A DNA stretch of 64,000 nt from Paenibacillus foliorum (lineage in GTDB: Bacteria; Bacillota; Bacilli; Paenibacillales; NBRC-103111): the NCBI RefSeq assembly GCF_013141765.1, contig NZ_WHOD01000005.1:44389-108388 (forward strand), given 5' to 3'. Below, piece by piece: positions 7,396 through 18,424 of this stretch. Every line of letters starts with the position of its first letter. The stretch's first letter is position 1. The translations under genes were made by a program, and so were the position numbers. Below the pieces are notes generated by a model. That model was not told where the DNA came from and made no database searches. It saw nothing but the letters and a program-made list of their open reading frames with translations.

Positions 7396-10300
7396 TTATT
7401 CTAACGGCTGACTAACCAGCATGTGATAAAGACCTTTATCCATCATTAGCTGCTCATGAGTACCTGACTCTGCAATAACACCTTGATCCAGTACGAGAAT
7501 GCGGTCTGCATGCCGAATCGTGCTCAGTCGGTGAGCAATTATGAGGGTCGTTCGATCCTTTAATATCGTGCTCATATTCCGCTGAATCGTCTTCTCGGAT
7601 TCATTATCGAGCGCGCTGGTTGCTTCATCGAAAATCAAAATACGCGGATTTCCGATCAACGCCCGCGCTATGACGACGCGCTGGCGCTGCCCGCCGGAAA
7701 GGCTTGCGCCCCGCTCTCCAACCTGTGTATCGTAGCCATTCGGAAATGTCATAATGAATTCGTGTGCCCCCGCAAGCATGGCAGCCGCCATCACCTCATC
7801 CATCGAAGCATCGGGGATTTGATAAGCAATATTCTCATGAATCGTTCCGCTAAAAAGTCCAGCTTCCTGCTGTACCACTCCAATTTGCTTACGGAGCGTA
7901 TCAGCCTGCACCCGCTGCAGGTCATGCCCATCGATGCGAACCGCCCCGCTGCTTGGAGCATATAGCTTAAGCAGTAAATTCGCCAAGGTCGATTTCCCTG
8001 ACCCACTTCGACCGACAATAGCAATCGTTTGGCCTGGAGCCATGTCGAAGGTAATGTTCTGCAGCACATTCTTCCCGTCTGAACTATAGCGAAACGATAC
8101 GCGTTCAAAAGTAATCGCCCCCGTAAGCTTCGGCAGTGCTGTCAATCGGTTCAAATCGGCTTCCTCCACCTCCGTCTCGAATACATCGTCAAGCCGCTCC
8201 AAGGCAACCCGTACGCCTTGAAACTCATCCCACATTCCGATTAGACCTAGTGCCGCATCGGTAACGATTGCAAACACTGCACTAAAAGCCATTAGCTCAC
8301 CGACGGTCATCTTGTCCCCGATAATAAATACAGCCCCTGCATACAGTACGGTTATTCCGCTTAAGGTTTGCAGCACAGTGGCGACAGAACCGGAGAAGAT
8401 GTCGATTTTCCACCCCTTCATTTGTACAATAGTAGTTTGACGGAACCTTCCCTCCACCTTCTTCCTTACCTCGTCCTCGGCCGCGAGAGCTTTCACGGTA
8501 CGCATGGAGCCAATAGCTTCTACTAATACATTCTGCAAATCGACATCAGCTTGGAATTGCTTCCTGCTGTTGCGCTTCATAAGGGGAGTCACGATCAGCG
8601 TAAGAGCAATGAAGCAGGGAATGAACGCCAGGGCGATCCAAGCCAACGTAACGCTATAGGTAAACATAATGACTATGTAAACAACAATCGTCATCACATT
8701 CAGCACAGCATTCATACTGTTCGTGACAAGAAACTTCCGGATGACCTGATTCTCCCCGGCACGCGTCAAGATGTCTCCCACTTTCCGAGTGGCGAAATAA
8801 CGCATGGGTAAGCGAAATACATGACGATAAAAGCTCATGATCATGTCGATATCAATTTTAATGAACGTCCCCGCTATGACCCATTCCCTGATCGATTGTA
8901 CAAGTAGGGTTAGCAAAGAGACTCCAAGCATAATGATCATCATGACATTCAGGTCATCATAATTTCTACCAATAAGCACACGGTCGATCACCTGCTGTGT
9001 AAACAGTGGGAGCGCCAGGTTAATGAGCTGTAATAGTAATGTCATCCATAGGAGGTGGAACAACGCCTTCTTGTGGGAGACGAGAAAAGCCCAGTAGCGC
9101 CTGAATGAAGGCTTCGACTCTTCTTGGGTGAAGAAAGCTTCAACAGGCTTCATAAACACCGTATTCAGTGTCCATCCTTTCAGAAAATCGTCATGCAAAT
9201 AAGTCAGTAACCCAACAGCCGGATCGGCCACGGTCACGTATCTTTCGTCTACCTTAACGACTACGATATAATGATTGCCTTTCCAGTGGGCGATAGCTGG
9301 CAGCGTCTGCTCGGTGAGTCCCTTCAAGCTGCTGCGGACCGCCTCCGCTTGAAAACCGATCAATTCCGCAGTTTTGCACAGATTGAATAACGTGCTTCCT
9401 TCCAACCCGACTTGTGCCAGCTCTCTGAGCCGATAAATGCTCAATCGCTTGCCGTAGTGCTCGGCGATCATCGAGAGACAGGTTGGGCCACAGTCCATCT
9501 CACTTTGCTGAATACGTACCGGGAATCGATTCCTTAAACGCCAAGTCCTTCGTCCGCCGTACCGCTGCTGCTTCTCCTGTTCGGCTTCATCCTCAACACT
9601 TTCGGACGCATAAACTGCGCTATCGGTAACGCTCGCTACCGCATTTTGTAAATAAGCAGAAGCAATACCTATAATCGTTTCCCTAACCTTCGGGTACTTA
9701 AGAATCAACTTATCAAAGTCGCTCTTGGCCAGACTGAACACGGAAACCGCTTCGTCCGCTACAACACTGGCCTTTCGAGGATCCCCGGTCAATAGCGCGA
9801 GTTCCCCGAAAAACCCCCCTGCTTTGACGATATTAAGCTTCCGATTCCCCTCGCTTTCCTTAAGTACAGAAGCCGTACCGGTACGAAGGATATAGAATGC
9901 ATCTCCTGTCTCCCCTTCATTGACAATTGCCTCGCCGGGTGCATATTCCTTCATAACCATAATATCAAGCAGCGAGCGCAGCTCCTGATGATGCAGCGGG
10001 GCAAACAGCGCCGTCCGCTTCAGAAATTTGCGCATCGCATCATCGGCTAATTGTTCAAGTAAATACACCCTCAATTCAGGATGCGCGTCGATCATTTGCA
10101 TAAACATGGTTCTGGATAAACGTAGCAGCTCAAGCTTCGCCGATGCCCTCAGCGTATGCTCCTGAAATTGTTCATTCAACAGCGCTTCCTGTCCGAAATG
10201 CGAGCCCGCTTCCATTAATCCGAAATTGATCTCTTTACCATCCTCATCCTTACCGATTATTCGTACTTTGCCCGCCAAGATGATATGGAACGATTCTCCT

Positions 10301-10440
10301 CTTTCCCCAGCTTCAATAATCGTGTCACCCATATGGAAAGAAAGCCTCTCAAAGGAGGCAAATAACTCTTCCTTCTCCTGTGGCGACAGCACCTGAAAAA
10401 TAGGGATTGTATCCAAAATCAAATGATGTACATCCAGCAT
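7396..10440 (-). CDS. C39-peptidase ABC exporter (PCAT) with two N-terminal cyclic-nucleotide-binding domains
   Basis: In 1014 residues the order is CNBD1 (about 14-130), CNBD2 (145-265), C39 peptidase (305-435), six-helix transmembrane domain (455-745) and ABC ATPase (775-1005). CNBD2 has a canonical phosphate-binding cassette, FGELALLTGDPRKAS (211-225); CNBD1 lacks the Glu and Arg. Peptidase residues visible are Cys317 (DCGPTC), His390 (GNHYIVV) and Asp406 (ADP). The ATPase has Walker A GRSGSGKS (810-817), LSGGQ (914-918) and the IFDEA Walker B (Asp938, Glu939). It should cut a double-glycine leader and export the core peptide, most likely that of 11373-11543. The gene starts 19 bp after the parvulin stop, in one operon. 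The CNBD fusion suggests nucleotide-gated export; the ligand is unknown. Confidence 0.92.
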   Translation of the reverse strand: MLDVHHLILDTIPIFQVLSPQEKEELFASFERLSFHMGDTIIEAGERGESFHIILAGKVRIIGKDEDGKEINFGLMEAGSHFGQEALLNEQFQEHTLRASAKLELLRLSRTMFMQMIDAHPELRVYLLEQLADDAMRKFLKRTALFAPLHHQELRSLLDIMVMKEYAPGEAIVNEGETGDAFYILRTGTASVLKESEGNRKLNIVKAGGFFGELALLTGDPRKASVVADEAVSVFSLAKSDFDKLILKYPKVRETIIGIASAYLQNAVASVTDSAVYASESVEDEAEQEKQQRYGGRRTWRLRNRFPVRIQQSEMDCGPTCLSMIAEHYGKRLSIYRLRELAQVGLEGSTLFNLCKTAELIGFQAEAVRSSLKGLTEQTLPAIAHWKGNHYIVVVKVDERYVTVADPAVGLLTYLHDDFLKGWTLNTVFMKPVEAFFTQEESKPSFRRYWAFLVSHKKALFHLLWMTLLLQLINLALPLFTQQVIDRVLIGRNYDDLNVMMIIMLGVSLLTLLVQSIREWVIAGTFIKIDIDMIMSFYRHVFRLPMRYFATRKVGDILTRAGENQVIRKFLVTNSMNAVLNVMTIVVYIVIMFTYSVTLAWIALAFIPCFIALTLIVTPLMKRNSRKQFQADVDLQNVLVEAIGSMRTVKALAAEDEVRKKVEGRFRQTTIVQMKGWKIDIFSGSVATVLQTLSGITVLYAGAVFIIGDKMTVGELMAFSAVFAIVTDAALGLIGMWDEFQGVRVALERLDDVFETEVEEADLNRLTALPKLTGAITFERVSFRYSSDGKNVLQNITFDMAPGQTIAIVGRSGSGKSTLANLLLKLYAPSSGAVRIDGHDLQRVQADTLRKQIGVVQQEAGLFSGTIHENIAYQIPDASMDEVMAAAMLAGAHEFIMTFPNGYDTQVGERGASLSGGQRQRVVIARALIGNPRILIFDEATSALDNESEKTIQRNMSTILKDRTTLIIAHRLSTIRHADRILVLDQGVIAESGTHEQLMMDKGLYHMLVSQPLE

Positions 10441-10459
10441 TCCTGTGCCTCCCGAACGA

Positions 10460-11245
10460 TCAGCCTAATTGCTCCCCTGCCAAATAGTCCCATAGTTTAA
10501 TATCGACTTTTGATCTTTTTACAGCTTCGTTCAGCCACTCTTCATAAATCAAATCAGCAAGCTTGATCCTAAGCTCCCCCGTTAGTGCAGCCGGAATCAC
10601 TTCCCAAACATACAGTAATCGAAAACAAGATCCTATTGGAAAAGGCCCTCCCGATTGTCCTGCTTCCGAACTGAAAACAAATGACTCCTCTTCCCCGCTC
10701 ATTTCAGTTCTTCTAATTGACCCGAAGTACCCGCCGTCGTACTTGCTGCTGCTGTTCAAACAATAGATTTGCGCCAACTGGTAGAACGGCTCGCCCTCTT
10801 CAAGCTGAAACAGCAACTCTTGTGCCTGCTCTCTGCTACCGACTATTAATTGAGAAATGATTGCTCTATCATAGGAAAGTTTGTTTTTCAAATAATAAGC
10901 GTCTATCCTGTCTTCTGATACGATCTCCTTCACCTTCTCCGCCAGAAGCCGGGCTTTGGCCGACTCGAACAGATCAGCCATTACCAACCCTCGCGCTTTA
11001 AGCCAAGCCACAGTTTCTGCAGCACTGTATAACCCCAATTGCTGTCGCAGCTCATTGACTTTCACTTTCCATTCCTGCTCATCGATTGATATCTTATGCT
11101 GTTCCGCAAACTCCTTCATAATGGCTCTTCGAATGCTATCCTCGACAGCGGAAAAACGCCCCTCCATGCACGCAAGCTTTAATACATCGCGTAGACGCCA
11201 TTCCGTACCGTTCACGTTAAACATTACTAGCTCCATAGCATCCAT
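10460..11245 (-). CDS. PpiC/SurA-like peptidyl-prolyl isomerase, apparently cytoplasmic
   Basis: This 261-residue protein has a SurA-like helical N-terminal half and a parvulin domain (about residues 130-225, including AIISQLIVGSREQAQELL and the KYDGGYFGSI turn). There is no signal peptide or lipobox, unlike PrsA. The start is placed at ATG 11245 after AGAGGTGG; an upstream GTG at 11263 overlaps that site. It lies between the GG-leader peptide gene and the exporter gene, so it probably holds or folds the precursor, or assists the exporter. Parvulins beside C39 exporters are known in other bacteria as general co-occurrence. Confidence 0.85.
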   Translation of the reverse strand: MDAMELVMFNVNGTEWRLRDVLKLACMEGRFSAVEDSIRRAIMKEFAEQHKISIDEQEWKVKVNELRQQLGLYSAAETVAWLKARGLVMADLFESAKARLLAEKVKEIVSEDRIDAYYLKNKLSYDRAIISQLIVGSREQAQELLFQLEEGEPFYQLAQIYCLNSSSKYDGGYFGSIRRTEMSGEEESFVFSSEAGQSGGPFPIGSCFRLLYVWEVIPAALTGELRIKLADLIYEEWLNEAVKRSKVDIKLWDYLAGEQLG

Positions 11246-11267
11246 AATAAGCCACCTCTTCACATTG

Positions 11268-11308
11268 AACTGGAAAAAACCTAACGATAGTTAGGTTTTT
11301 CCAGTTCA
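11268..11308 (-). terminator. Strong hairpin between the peptide gene and the export genes (attenuator-like)
   Basis: Arms 11268-11286 and 11291-11308 form a nearly perfect 18-bp stem with one bulged base and a GATA loop. Its inner part (CCTAAC/GTTAGG then T6 on the minus strand) looks like an intrinsic terminator. It lies 65 bp after the peptide stop and 22 bp before the parvulin start. Partial termination would give more precursor than exporter. Confidence 0.7.
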
Positions 11309-11372
11309 ACAATCTGTTTTTAAAAGAATCAAATCATTGCTACAATCAAAGTATGTCGTATTTACTTGTGCT

Positions 11373-11543
11373 TTAGTTTGAGCTTCGACTAGTTCCTCTC
11401 GGGCTTACTTTTGGAAGGGGGGCAATTGTTCCTGACGCCCCTACTGTCCCCGCTCCTCCGGTTGTTTCTTTCATTTCCAGCTCCGTCAATGGCTTCTCCA
11501 AATCTTCAAGCTTTAAATCTTTTGATTCTTTGTCATTGGACAT
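11373..11543 (-). CDS. Double-glycine-leader peptide precursor, 56 residues
   Basis: ATG 11543 is preceded by GGAGGAA at the right spacing and opens a 56-codon gene. The N-terminal 30 residues are charged and helical and end in LTELEMKETTGG, a classical GG leader with the Leu and Met spacing used by C39 peptidases. The predicted core is 26 residues starting AGTVGASGTIAP, rich in Gly, Ser, Thr and Pro, with a basic C-terminus and no cysteine or aromatic residue. No modification enzyme is adjacent. It could be an unmodified bacteriocin, a signalling peptide or an adhesin-like peptide. It is the first gene of the operon behind promoter copy B. Confidence 0.8.
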   Translation of the reverse strand: MSNDKESKDLKLEDLEKPLTELEMKETTGGAGTVGASGTIAPLPKVSPRGTSRSSN

Positions 11544-11580
11544 TGTATTATTCCTCCAGTAAATTAAGTTTTTTAATCTC

Positions 11581-11654
11581 ATTAAGAATACCATCCTGCT
11601 TTCGCGCATTCTATTATCCGAACGTAGTAAAACAGTCGAATTCGGGTATACCTT
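11581..11654 (-). promoter_or_regulatory. Duplicated promoter/operator, copy B
   Basis: These 74 bp are about 90% identical to 7263-7336. On the minus strand they give GGTATACCCGAATTCGACT, then a GATAAT -10 that fires toward the GG-leader peptide gene, whose ATG is about 60 bp further on. The LuxR/STAND regulator gene lies just upstream and is the natural candidate activator. Confidence 0.65.
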
Positions 11655-11668
11655 CGTTCTCCTCACGG

Positions 11669-11712
11669 AAAAAAAAAAGAAGACAAGCTCTCTCTTAAGA
11701 GAAAACTTGTCT
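11669..11712 (-). terminator. Rho-independent terminator of the LuxR/STAND regulator gene
   Basis: A stem formed by 11681-11712 (AGACAAG paired with CTTGTCT, plus inner TCTC/GAGA) is followed on the minus strand by a run of about nine T. It separates the regulator transcript from the peptide operon promoter. Confidence 0.75.
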
Positions 11713-11720
11713 GATTACGA

Positions 11721-13778
11721 TCATTTTGTTTTTTTCAAGTAGCTGTTAACCAGTTGCGTTCGATTCCTGACATTCAACTTCCGAAATACCGCTGTCAAAT
11801 GCTTCTTGACCGTTACTTCTGTAATAAACAAGTCCGCCGCAATTTCTTGATTCGTATAACCCTTCTCCAGCAGCCCCACCACTTCTTTTTCCCGCTCAGA
11901 TAGCGTCTGCATACCATCATCCTGCTGCTTGGAATGATCTACAAGGCCGAAGGACGCTATCATTTTGTTCAAATAATCCTGCAGCTTGCCGCCCCTCGTA
12001 TCGAGAACGTAATATGGCGTAGGAGCGTTAATGTCATAATCGTAATGGGCAACGTTTTTCACCTGCTCGCACCCCAAGCTAAGGTGGAATTCCTTTAAGA
12101 AGGAGAGCTCCGGAGGAGCAGTCGTCACGACATAACCGGAAGATATAAGCAGTGAGATGAACGATAGCCCTGCAGTTGTACGTATCGCCACGTCCTCAAA
12201 ATCCGACACATCGACCGTTTTCACAAAATAACCCGCAATATGTTCCTTCGGCACCCGGAGTTCCTTCAGCCTATGATTCGGGAGACTTTGGAAATAAGTG
12301 GATGATGGCGGGTGAGTTAGCAAGTAGTCAAGTGTTCCTGTATGAATCGGAATAATTGCCGTCAGACCGCATATTGCCCCCTGCTGATCTCTCATCAGCT
12401 TAACAATGCCAGGATCGAGTTCGTAAAGCTCTTGAAGATGAATATGCTTAATCGGGTAAAAACATTCTTCTTTAGAAATCATATACTCAAACCTCTCGCC
12501 CGTGTCCGGGTTCTGGAGAGGAAGGCAAACTTCCTTCAGATTGATGATACGATTTTCCAAATACTGCTCAGCCTCCGCCCAATTGGACGGATTCAACGTC
12601 TCCAAGAGATACGGAGTCAATTTCTGAAAACAGAAATTGCGGACAACATGATCGCCGATATAATAGTACCATTCGACGCCTTCCCAAGCGATCATCTTTC
12701 TATTTGACTGGTTGGTCATCCTGCTGTAGTAATACATGATGCAGCGCTTCCATAACCGGTCGTAATGTTCGGGCTGGCGCAAACGCAACTCATAGCTGAT
12801 GGCATCCCGCATCAAATCATGAAGGATCCAACCCCTATCCACTCTCCGAATGAAGGAAAGTCCGACCAGTCGTTGGAATAAAACCGTCTTTACCTGCCGA
12901 TCCAATACATAGGAGAGCAGCTCTTGGTTAAAATGCCGAAGAACAGCTACGGTCTCTACGAGTTCCCTAAGATTGTCGTCCGGAACCTCTTTTAACCAGA
13001 TGCTCACGATATGTTCGAACACTTCGATTTCATCCACCAATTCCAAGCCCTGAATGTTCTGAACCATCGTCGTCGAGACGATCAAGGATAACGTGAGCGG
13101 ATGTCCTCTAGTTTTCATCCAAATCTGTTTTATCATCGGCTCCTGAGAAATGCCTGAGCGCTCCAGATATTGCTTAACGGAGAAATAATCCAGATCCCCA
13201 ATGGGCATCCGGTGTATCCAATGGCGCCATACCGGAGAACTGAGCCATATGCCTTGCAAGGGGAATCTTCCCGCAATGAGAATCAGGATTTCCGGGTACA
13301 ATTGTGGGAGGAGTGCCTCTCTCAGCCAGAGCTCCATATCACCCATGTCCTCGAATGTGTCTAAGGCGAGGACAAGCTTCTGATTCATTGCCTTTTCCCT
13401 CAGGATGTCATGACATAGCTCTAGAAGCGCCTGCGGCTCGGCGATCTGCTGCAGCTTCTCCATCGGATAGCCGAGTATACGCAACAATTGCGTACAAAAG
13501 TCCTGTGGTGTATGAGAGAACCCGCGGCTGTCCATTAACAGAAAGGCGGCATTCACATGCACCGCCAGCCGACGGAACTCGTCGATTAAATAGCTTTTTC
13601 CTACGCCGCCGGTACCATAGAGATTCAAGATCCGTCCCTGTTGTCCACCGATTGTCAGTTGCTGCATGAAATACTGAATTTCGATGTCCCGCCCTACCAA
13701 ATAATGCCGTTCCAGCTGGTCAATCTGGACAGCTATGCGTTCCTCGGAACTGCCTACCTTCACCTTGCCATTATACAT
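11721..13778 (-). CDS. STAND-type ATPase with C-terminal LuxR DNA-binding domain
   Basis: This 685-residue regulator has a P-loop ATPase N-terminal module with Walker A GTGGVGKS (55-62) and a Walker B-like LVLALDTFED near residue 140. A helical middle region follows, and the C-terminus is a LuxR helix-turn-helix (about 625-680: LSEREKEVVGLLEKGYTNQE, VKKHLTAVFRKLNVRNRTQL). The layout is MalT/LAL-like but shorter, with no obvious TPR array. The middle region (about 380-610) has an unfamiliar sensor segment. It lies immediately upstream of the GG-peptide operon and has its own terminator. The two near-identical promoters at 11581 and 7263 are its likely targets; that link is inferred. Confidence 0.87.
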   Translation of the reverse strand: MYNGKVKVGSSEERIAVQIDQLERHYLVGRDIEIQYFMQQLTIGGQQGRILNLYGTGGVGKSYLIDEFRRLAVHVNAAFLLMDSRGFSHTPQDFCTQLLRILGYPMEKLQQIAEPQALLELCHDILREKAMNQKLVLALDTFEDMGDMELWLREALLPQLYPEILILIAGRFPLQGIWLSSPVWRHWIHRMPIGDLDYFSVKQYLERSGISQEPMIKQIWMKTRGHPLTLSLIVSTTMVQNIQGLELVDEIEVFEHIVSIWLKEVPDDNLRELVETVAVLRHFNQELLSYVLDRQVKTVLFQRLVGLSFIRRVDRGWILHDLMRDAISYELRLRQPEHYDRLWKRCIMYYYSRMTNQSNRKMIAWEGVEWYYYIGDHVVRNFCFQKLTPYLLETLNPSNWAEAEQYLENRIINLKEVCLPLQNPDTGERFEYMISKEECFYPIKHIHLQELYELDPGIVKLMRDQQGAICGLTAIIPIHTGTLDYLLTHPPSSTYFQSLPNHRLKELRVPKEHIAGYFVKTVDVSDFEDVAIRTTAGLSFISLLISSGYVVTTAPPELSFLKEFHLSLGCEQVKNVAHYDYDINAPTPYYVLDTRGGKLQDYLNKMIASFGLVDHSKQQDDGMQTLSEREKEVVGLLEKGYTNQEIAADLFITEVTVKKHLTAVFRKLNVRNRTQLVNSYLKKTK

Positions 13779-14299
13779 AGGATAAACCCTACCTTCGAAT
13801 TACATCATAAAAAACGCGGGGAGAGTGCGTTACAGTAAAGTAGGTTCTTTAGCCTACTACAAATAAAACGGTCAGGGTCATTTTGCAAACTGCAGCTAGC
13901 ACTCCTACAATCAGCTCCGTCGAATATTCATTCCTGCATAACTGACATCCGATAATCGCAGCAATTCAAAATTGCGATCTTCTGCAGCTTTTCTTCTTTA
14001 TGTGCAAATGTGCAATTGTTTTCTTCATACCGCATATCCTAAGTCTCTTTCTTATCTGGATCAGAGTTTCTCTTGAAATTATGCTCTTCCGGTAAGGTTC
14101 AGTTTCGAATACCTTATCTAGATAAATTATATATTTTATTCTACTGTGGAAGCCAGTACTTCTTTTCGATATTCTTGTCGCATCAATAAGTTATTCAACC
14201 TTAGGGCTTTGAAGTAAAGGTCCTTTAACCAATTAATTTTAATGTTGATCGGCTACAGTAAGTTGGGCAGATAAATTGAGGGCTAGTATGTGCACGCGT
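13779..14299. other. 521-bp intergenic region
   Basis: No full gene is visible. On the minus strand, 14250-14136 keeps an open 37-codon frame ending in TAA (it includes KDLYFKALRLNNLLMRQEY), without a Met start or ribosome binding site. It looks like the tail of a lost gene that I cannot name. The start of the LuxR-type gene's upstream region is at the left side. Confidence 0.4.
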
Positions 14300-14395
14300 A
14301 TTGCGACCTTTAACATAACAGGGCCGCCGGTTTATGACGCGGCAGCCTTAAATTGGTTGTTTATTGAACTCCCTCGTTCCCGGTTAGTTTAGTCT
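14300..14395. repeat. Cassette-boundary repeat overlapping the stop codon of a GNAT gene
   Basis: A degenerate GGGCCGCCGG...GCGGCAGCC hairpin (about 14320-14346) is followed by the right half TTATTGAACT...CCCGGTTAGTTTAGT (14361-14393). The stop codon of the GNAT gene (14389-14391) lies inside the right half. Confidence 0.5.
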
Positions 14396-14838
14396 TCGAA
14401 TCTTTTTATATAATTCTTTTGATCCTTTGTAAACATATAGCTTCGTCTCTCATAAAACCTGTGAGCATGTATTCGACCTGGGTGGGATAACAATTTTATT
14501 CCAGAATATCCACTGTCCTTTCCCCACTTTTCAAGGCGATCAATCAAGATACCGCCTATACCCTGATTCCTATAACTTTCTTTAACAACAAATCCCAGAA
14601 CGTTTACTAAAGAGTCGGAAAAAAGTAATTCATACGGGCTTCCATGAATATATCCTATTACCTCGGTGTCTTGTTCGTAAACAAAAATGATATCTTTAGT
14701 TTTCTTTGTAATGATTTCAATCTTCTCTCTTACTCTCTCTTCGGAAAATACATGTAGATTCGGGTTAAAGGCTTGATTTAGCAAATAAATATCATGATAA
14801 TCAGTTTCTCGAATTTCCCTAACCTTGTTTTCTTTCAT
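14389..14838 (-). CDS. GNAT family N-acetyltransferase
   Basis: This 149-residue GNAT-fold protein has the acetyl-CoA pyrophosphate loop in VVKESYRNQGIGGILIDRLE (Q/RxxGxG/A type, about residues 85-104), preceded by the beta-4 strand VNVLGFVV. The late HAHRFYERRSYMFTKD matches the usual C-terminal FYxxxGF region. The acceptor substrate cannot be told. The gene stands alone between two copies of the palindromic repeat, and its stop codon lies within one of them. Confidence 0.85.
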   Translation of the reverse strand: MKENKVREIRETDYHDIYLLNQAFNPNLHVFSEERVREKIEIITKKTKDIIFVYEQDTEVIGYIHGSPYELLFSDSLVNVLGFVVKESYRNQGIGGILIDRLEKWGKDSGYSGIKLLSHPGRIHAHRFYERRSYMFTKDQKNYIKRFED

Positions 14839-14929
14839 ATTTAAACGCCTCTATTCTTTAGATCATTACAATCATCTAAAATAAAATTTACAGGTCATTG
14901 CACATCTTGGCAAGGCAATATGTATGCAC

Positions 14930-15010
14930 TTAACTCCGTTACTCTAATAAAACAAAAGAGGAGCTGCCGCGAAGCAAGCCCCTCAACTATTGTTCTCCCG
15001 TTAGCGCAAT
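14930..15010. repeat. Cassette-boundary repeat between the GNAT gene and the next gene
   Basis: CTCCGTTACTCTAAT (about 14935-14948), an AAAGAGGAGCTGCCGCGAAGC hairpin with GCAAGCCCCTC (14955-14984), then TTCTCCCGTTAGCGCAAT (14993-15010). The hairpin version is shared with copies at 18345 and 22325. Confidence 0.5.
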
Positions 15011-15073
15011 CTATCAGTTCCCATTTTACATGTTCTGAATGGCTAAATAACTTTGTTCGTTTATTTGCTTACT

Positions 15074-15388
15074 TTAATATTCTCCTTTAATAATCCCCTC
15101 AGAAAGCTTAAAACCAACGGCCCGCTTCTTAGGGTCATCAACTGTATACATGACGTTGACCTCAAGACCATCCTCATAAAAGACGTAGGCCATTTTAATA
15201 TTTTCCACTTGAAAACGCGACGTTTCTAAAGGTTTGGCCGCAAACTCAATATCACGTTCTTCTTCCAAAATTCGGTTCACATAATCAAGGGTCTCCTGGC
15301 TTTCGCTAGCTGGTACAACCGTAAATTCATGCTTGTATTTGTTCATAAAGTAACGGGCTTCATTAGCACGTAAACCAGCAATCGCCAA
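15074..15388 (-). CDS. Uncharacterised 90-104 residue protein
   Basis: The frame can start at TTG 15388, directly after a TAA, or at ATG 15346 (MNKYKHEFTVVPASESQ). Neither has a convincing ribosome binding site. The product is acidic, alpha/beta in appearance (QVENIKMAYVFYEDGLEVNV then YTVDDPKKRAVGFKLSEGI) and ends KGEY. I do not recognise the family. The missing start signals suggest a 5'-truncated gene. It lies between a boundary repeat and the rph-like gene, on the same strand. Confidence 0.4.
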   Translation of the reverse strand: MAIAGLRANEARYFMNKYKHEFTVVPASESQETLDYVNRILEEERDIEFAAKPLETSRFQVENIKMAYVFYEDGLEVNVMYTVDDPKKRAVGFKLSEGIIKGEY

Positions 15389-15494
15389 TTACCTGACTAA
15401 GACGGGTAGTTAAAAGGTAACCGCCCTTTTATCCATGATAGGTTGCATTTAATGTCTTCCATTATGACAGAGGCTCTATTGACTTATTCAACCA

Positions 15495-18107
<2,613 letters not shown>

Positions 18108-18291
18108 TCAATATCTCTCCTAACCATTAAATTGAGAAAAAACATTTGACAAGAGTTTTACCGGCATGGTAGACTTAAAGAGTAAGATCTAATATTTATG
18201 TCAATTTACCTTGTAAAAGTCGCAATCTGATTATATCATCGTGTCTGTTTATATGCAATATTAGAGAACCTGGTAAAACTACTCAGGTTCT
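18108..18291 (-). promoter_or_regulatory. Leader region of the rph-like gene with a hairpin
   Basis: On the minus strand a perfect 8-bp hairpin (18265-18272 with 18284-18291, AGAACCTG/CAGGTTCT) lies about 160 bp before the start codon. A TTGACA-type -35 is present further in (minus strand, around 18200). The hairpin could be a terminator of upstream transcription or part of a regulated leader. I see no 19-bp RAE-type palindrome. Confidence 0.35.
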
Positions 18292-18344
18292 ATTTGCAAT
18301 GCTATAGTCTTACAACGTAACCGGATGCCAATACGGGCGCGGCA

Positions 18345-18412
18345 ACAAACAAAAGAGGAGCTGCTCAAAGCAAGCCCCTCCATTCTCGTTTCCGGTTAGT
18401 TGAGTAATTTGT
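18345..18412. repeat. Cassette-boundary repeat at the 3' side of the Vat/CatB-like gene
   Basis: AAAAGAGGAGCTGCTC (about 18350-18365) pairs with AGCAAGCCCCTCC, then TCTCGTTTCCGGTTAGTTGAG (18385-18405) forms the right half. The adjacent acetyltransferase stops at 18425, about 20 bp away. Confidence 0.5.
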
Positions 18413-18424
18413 GATTAGATTATT

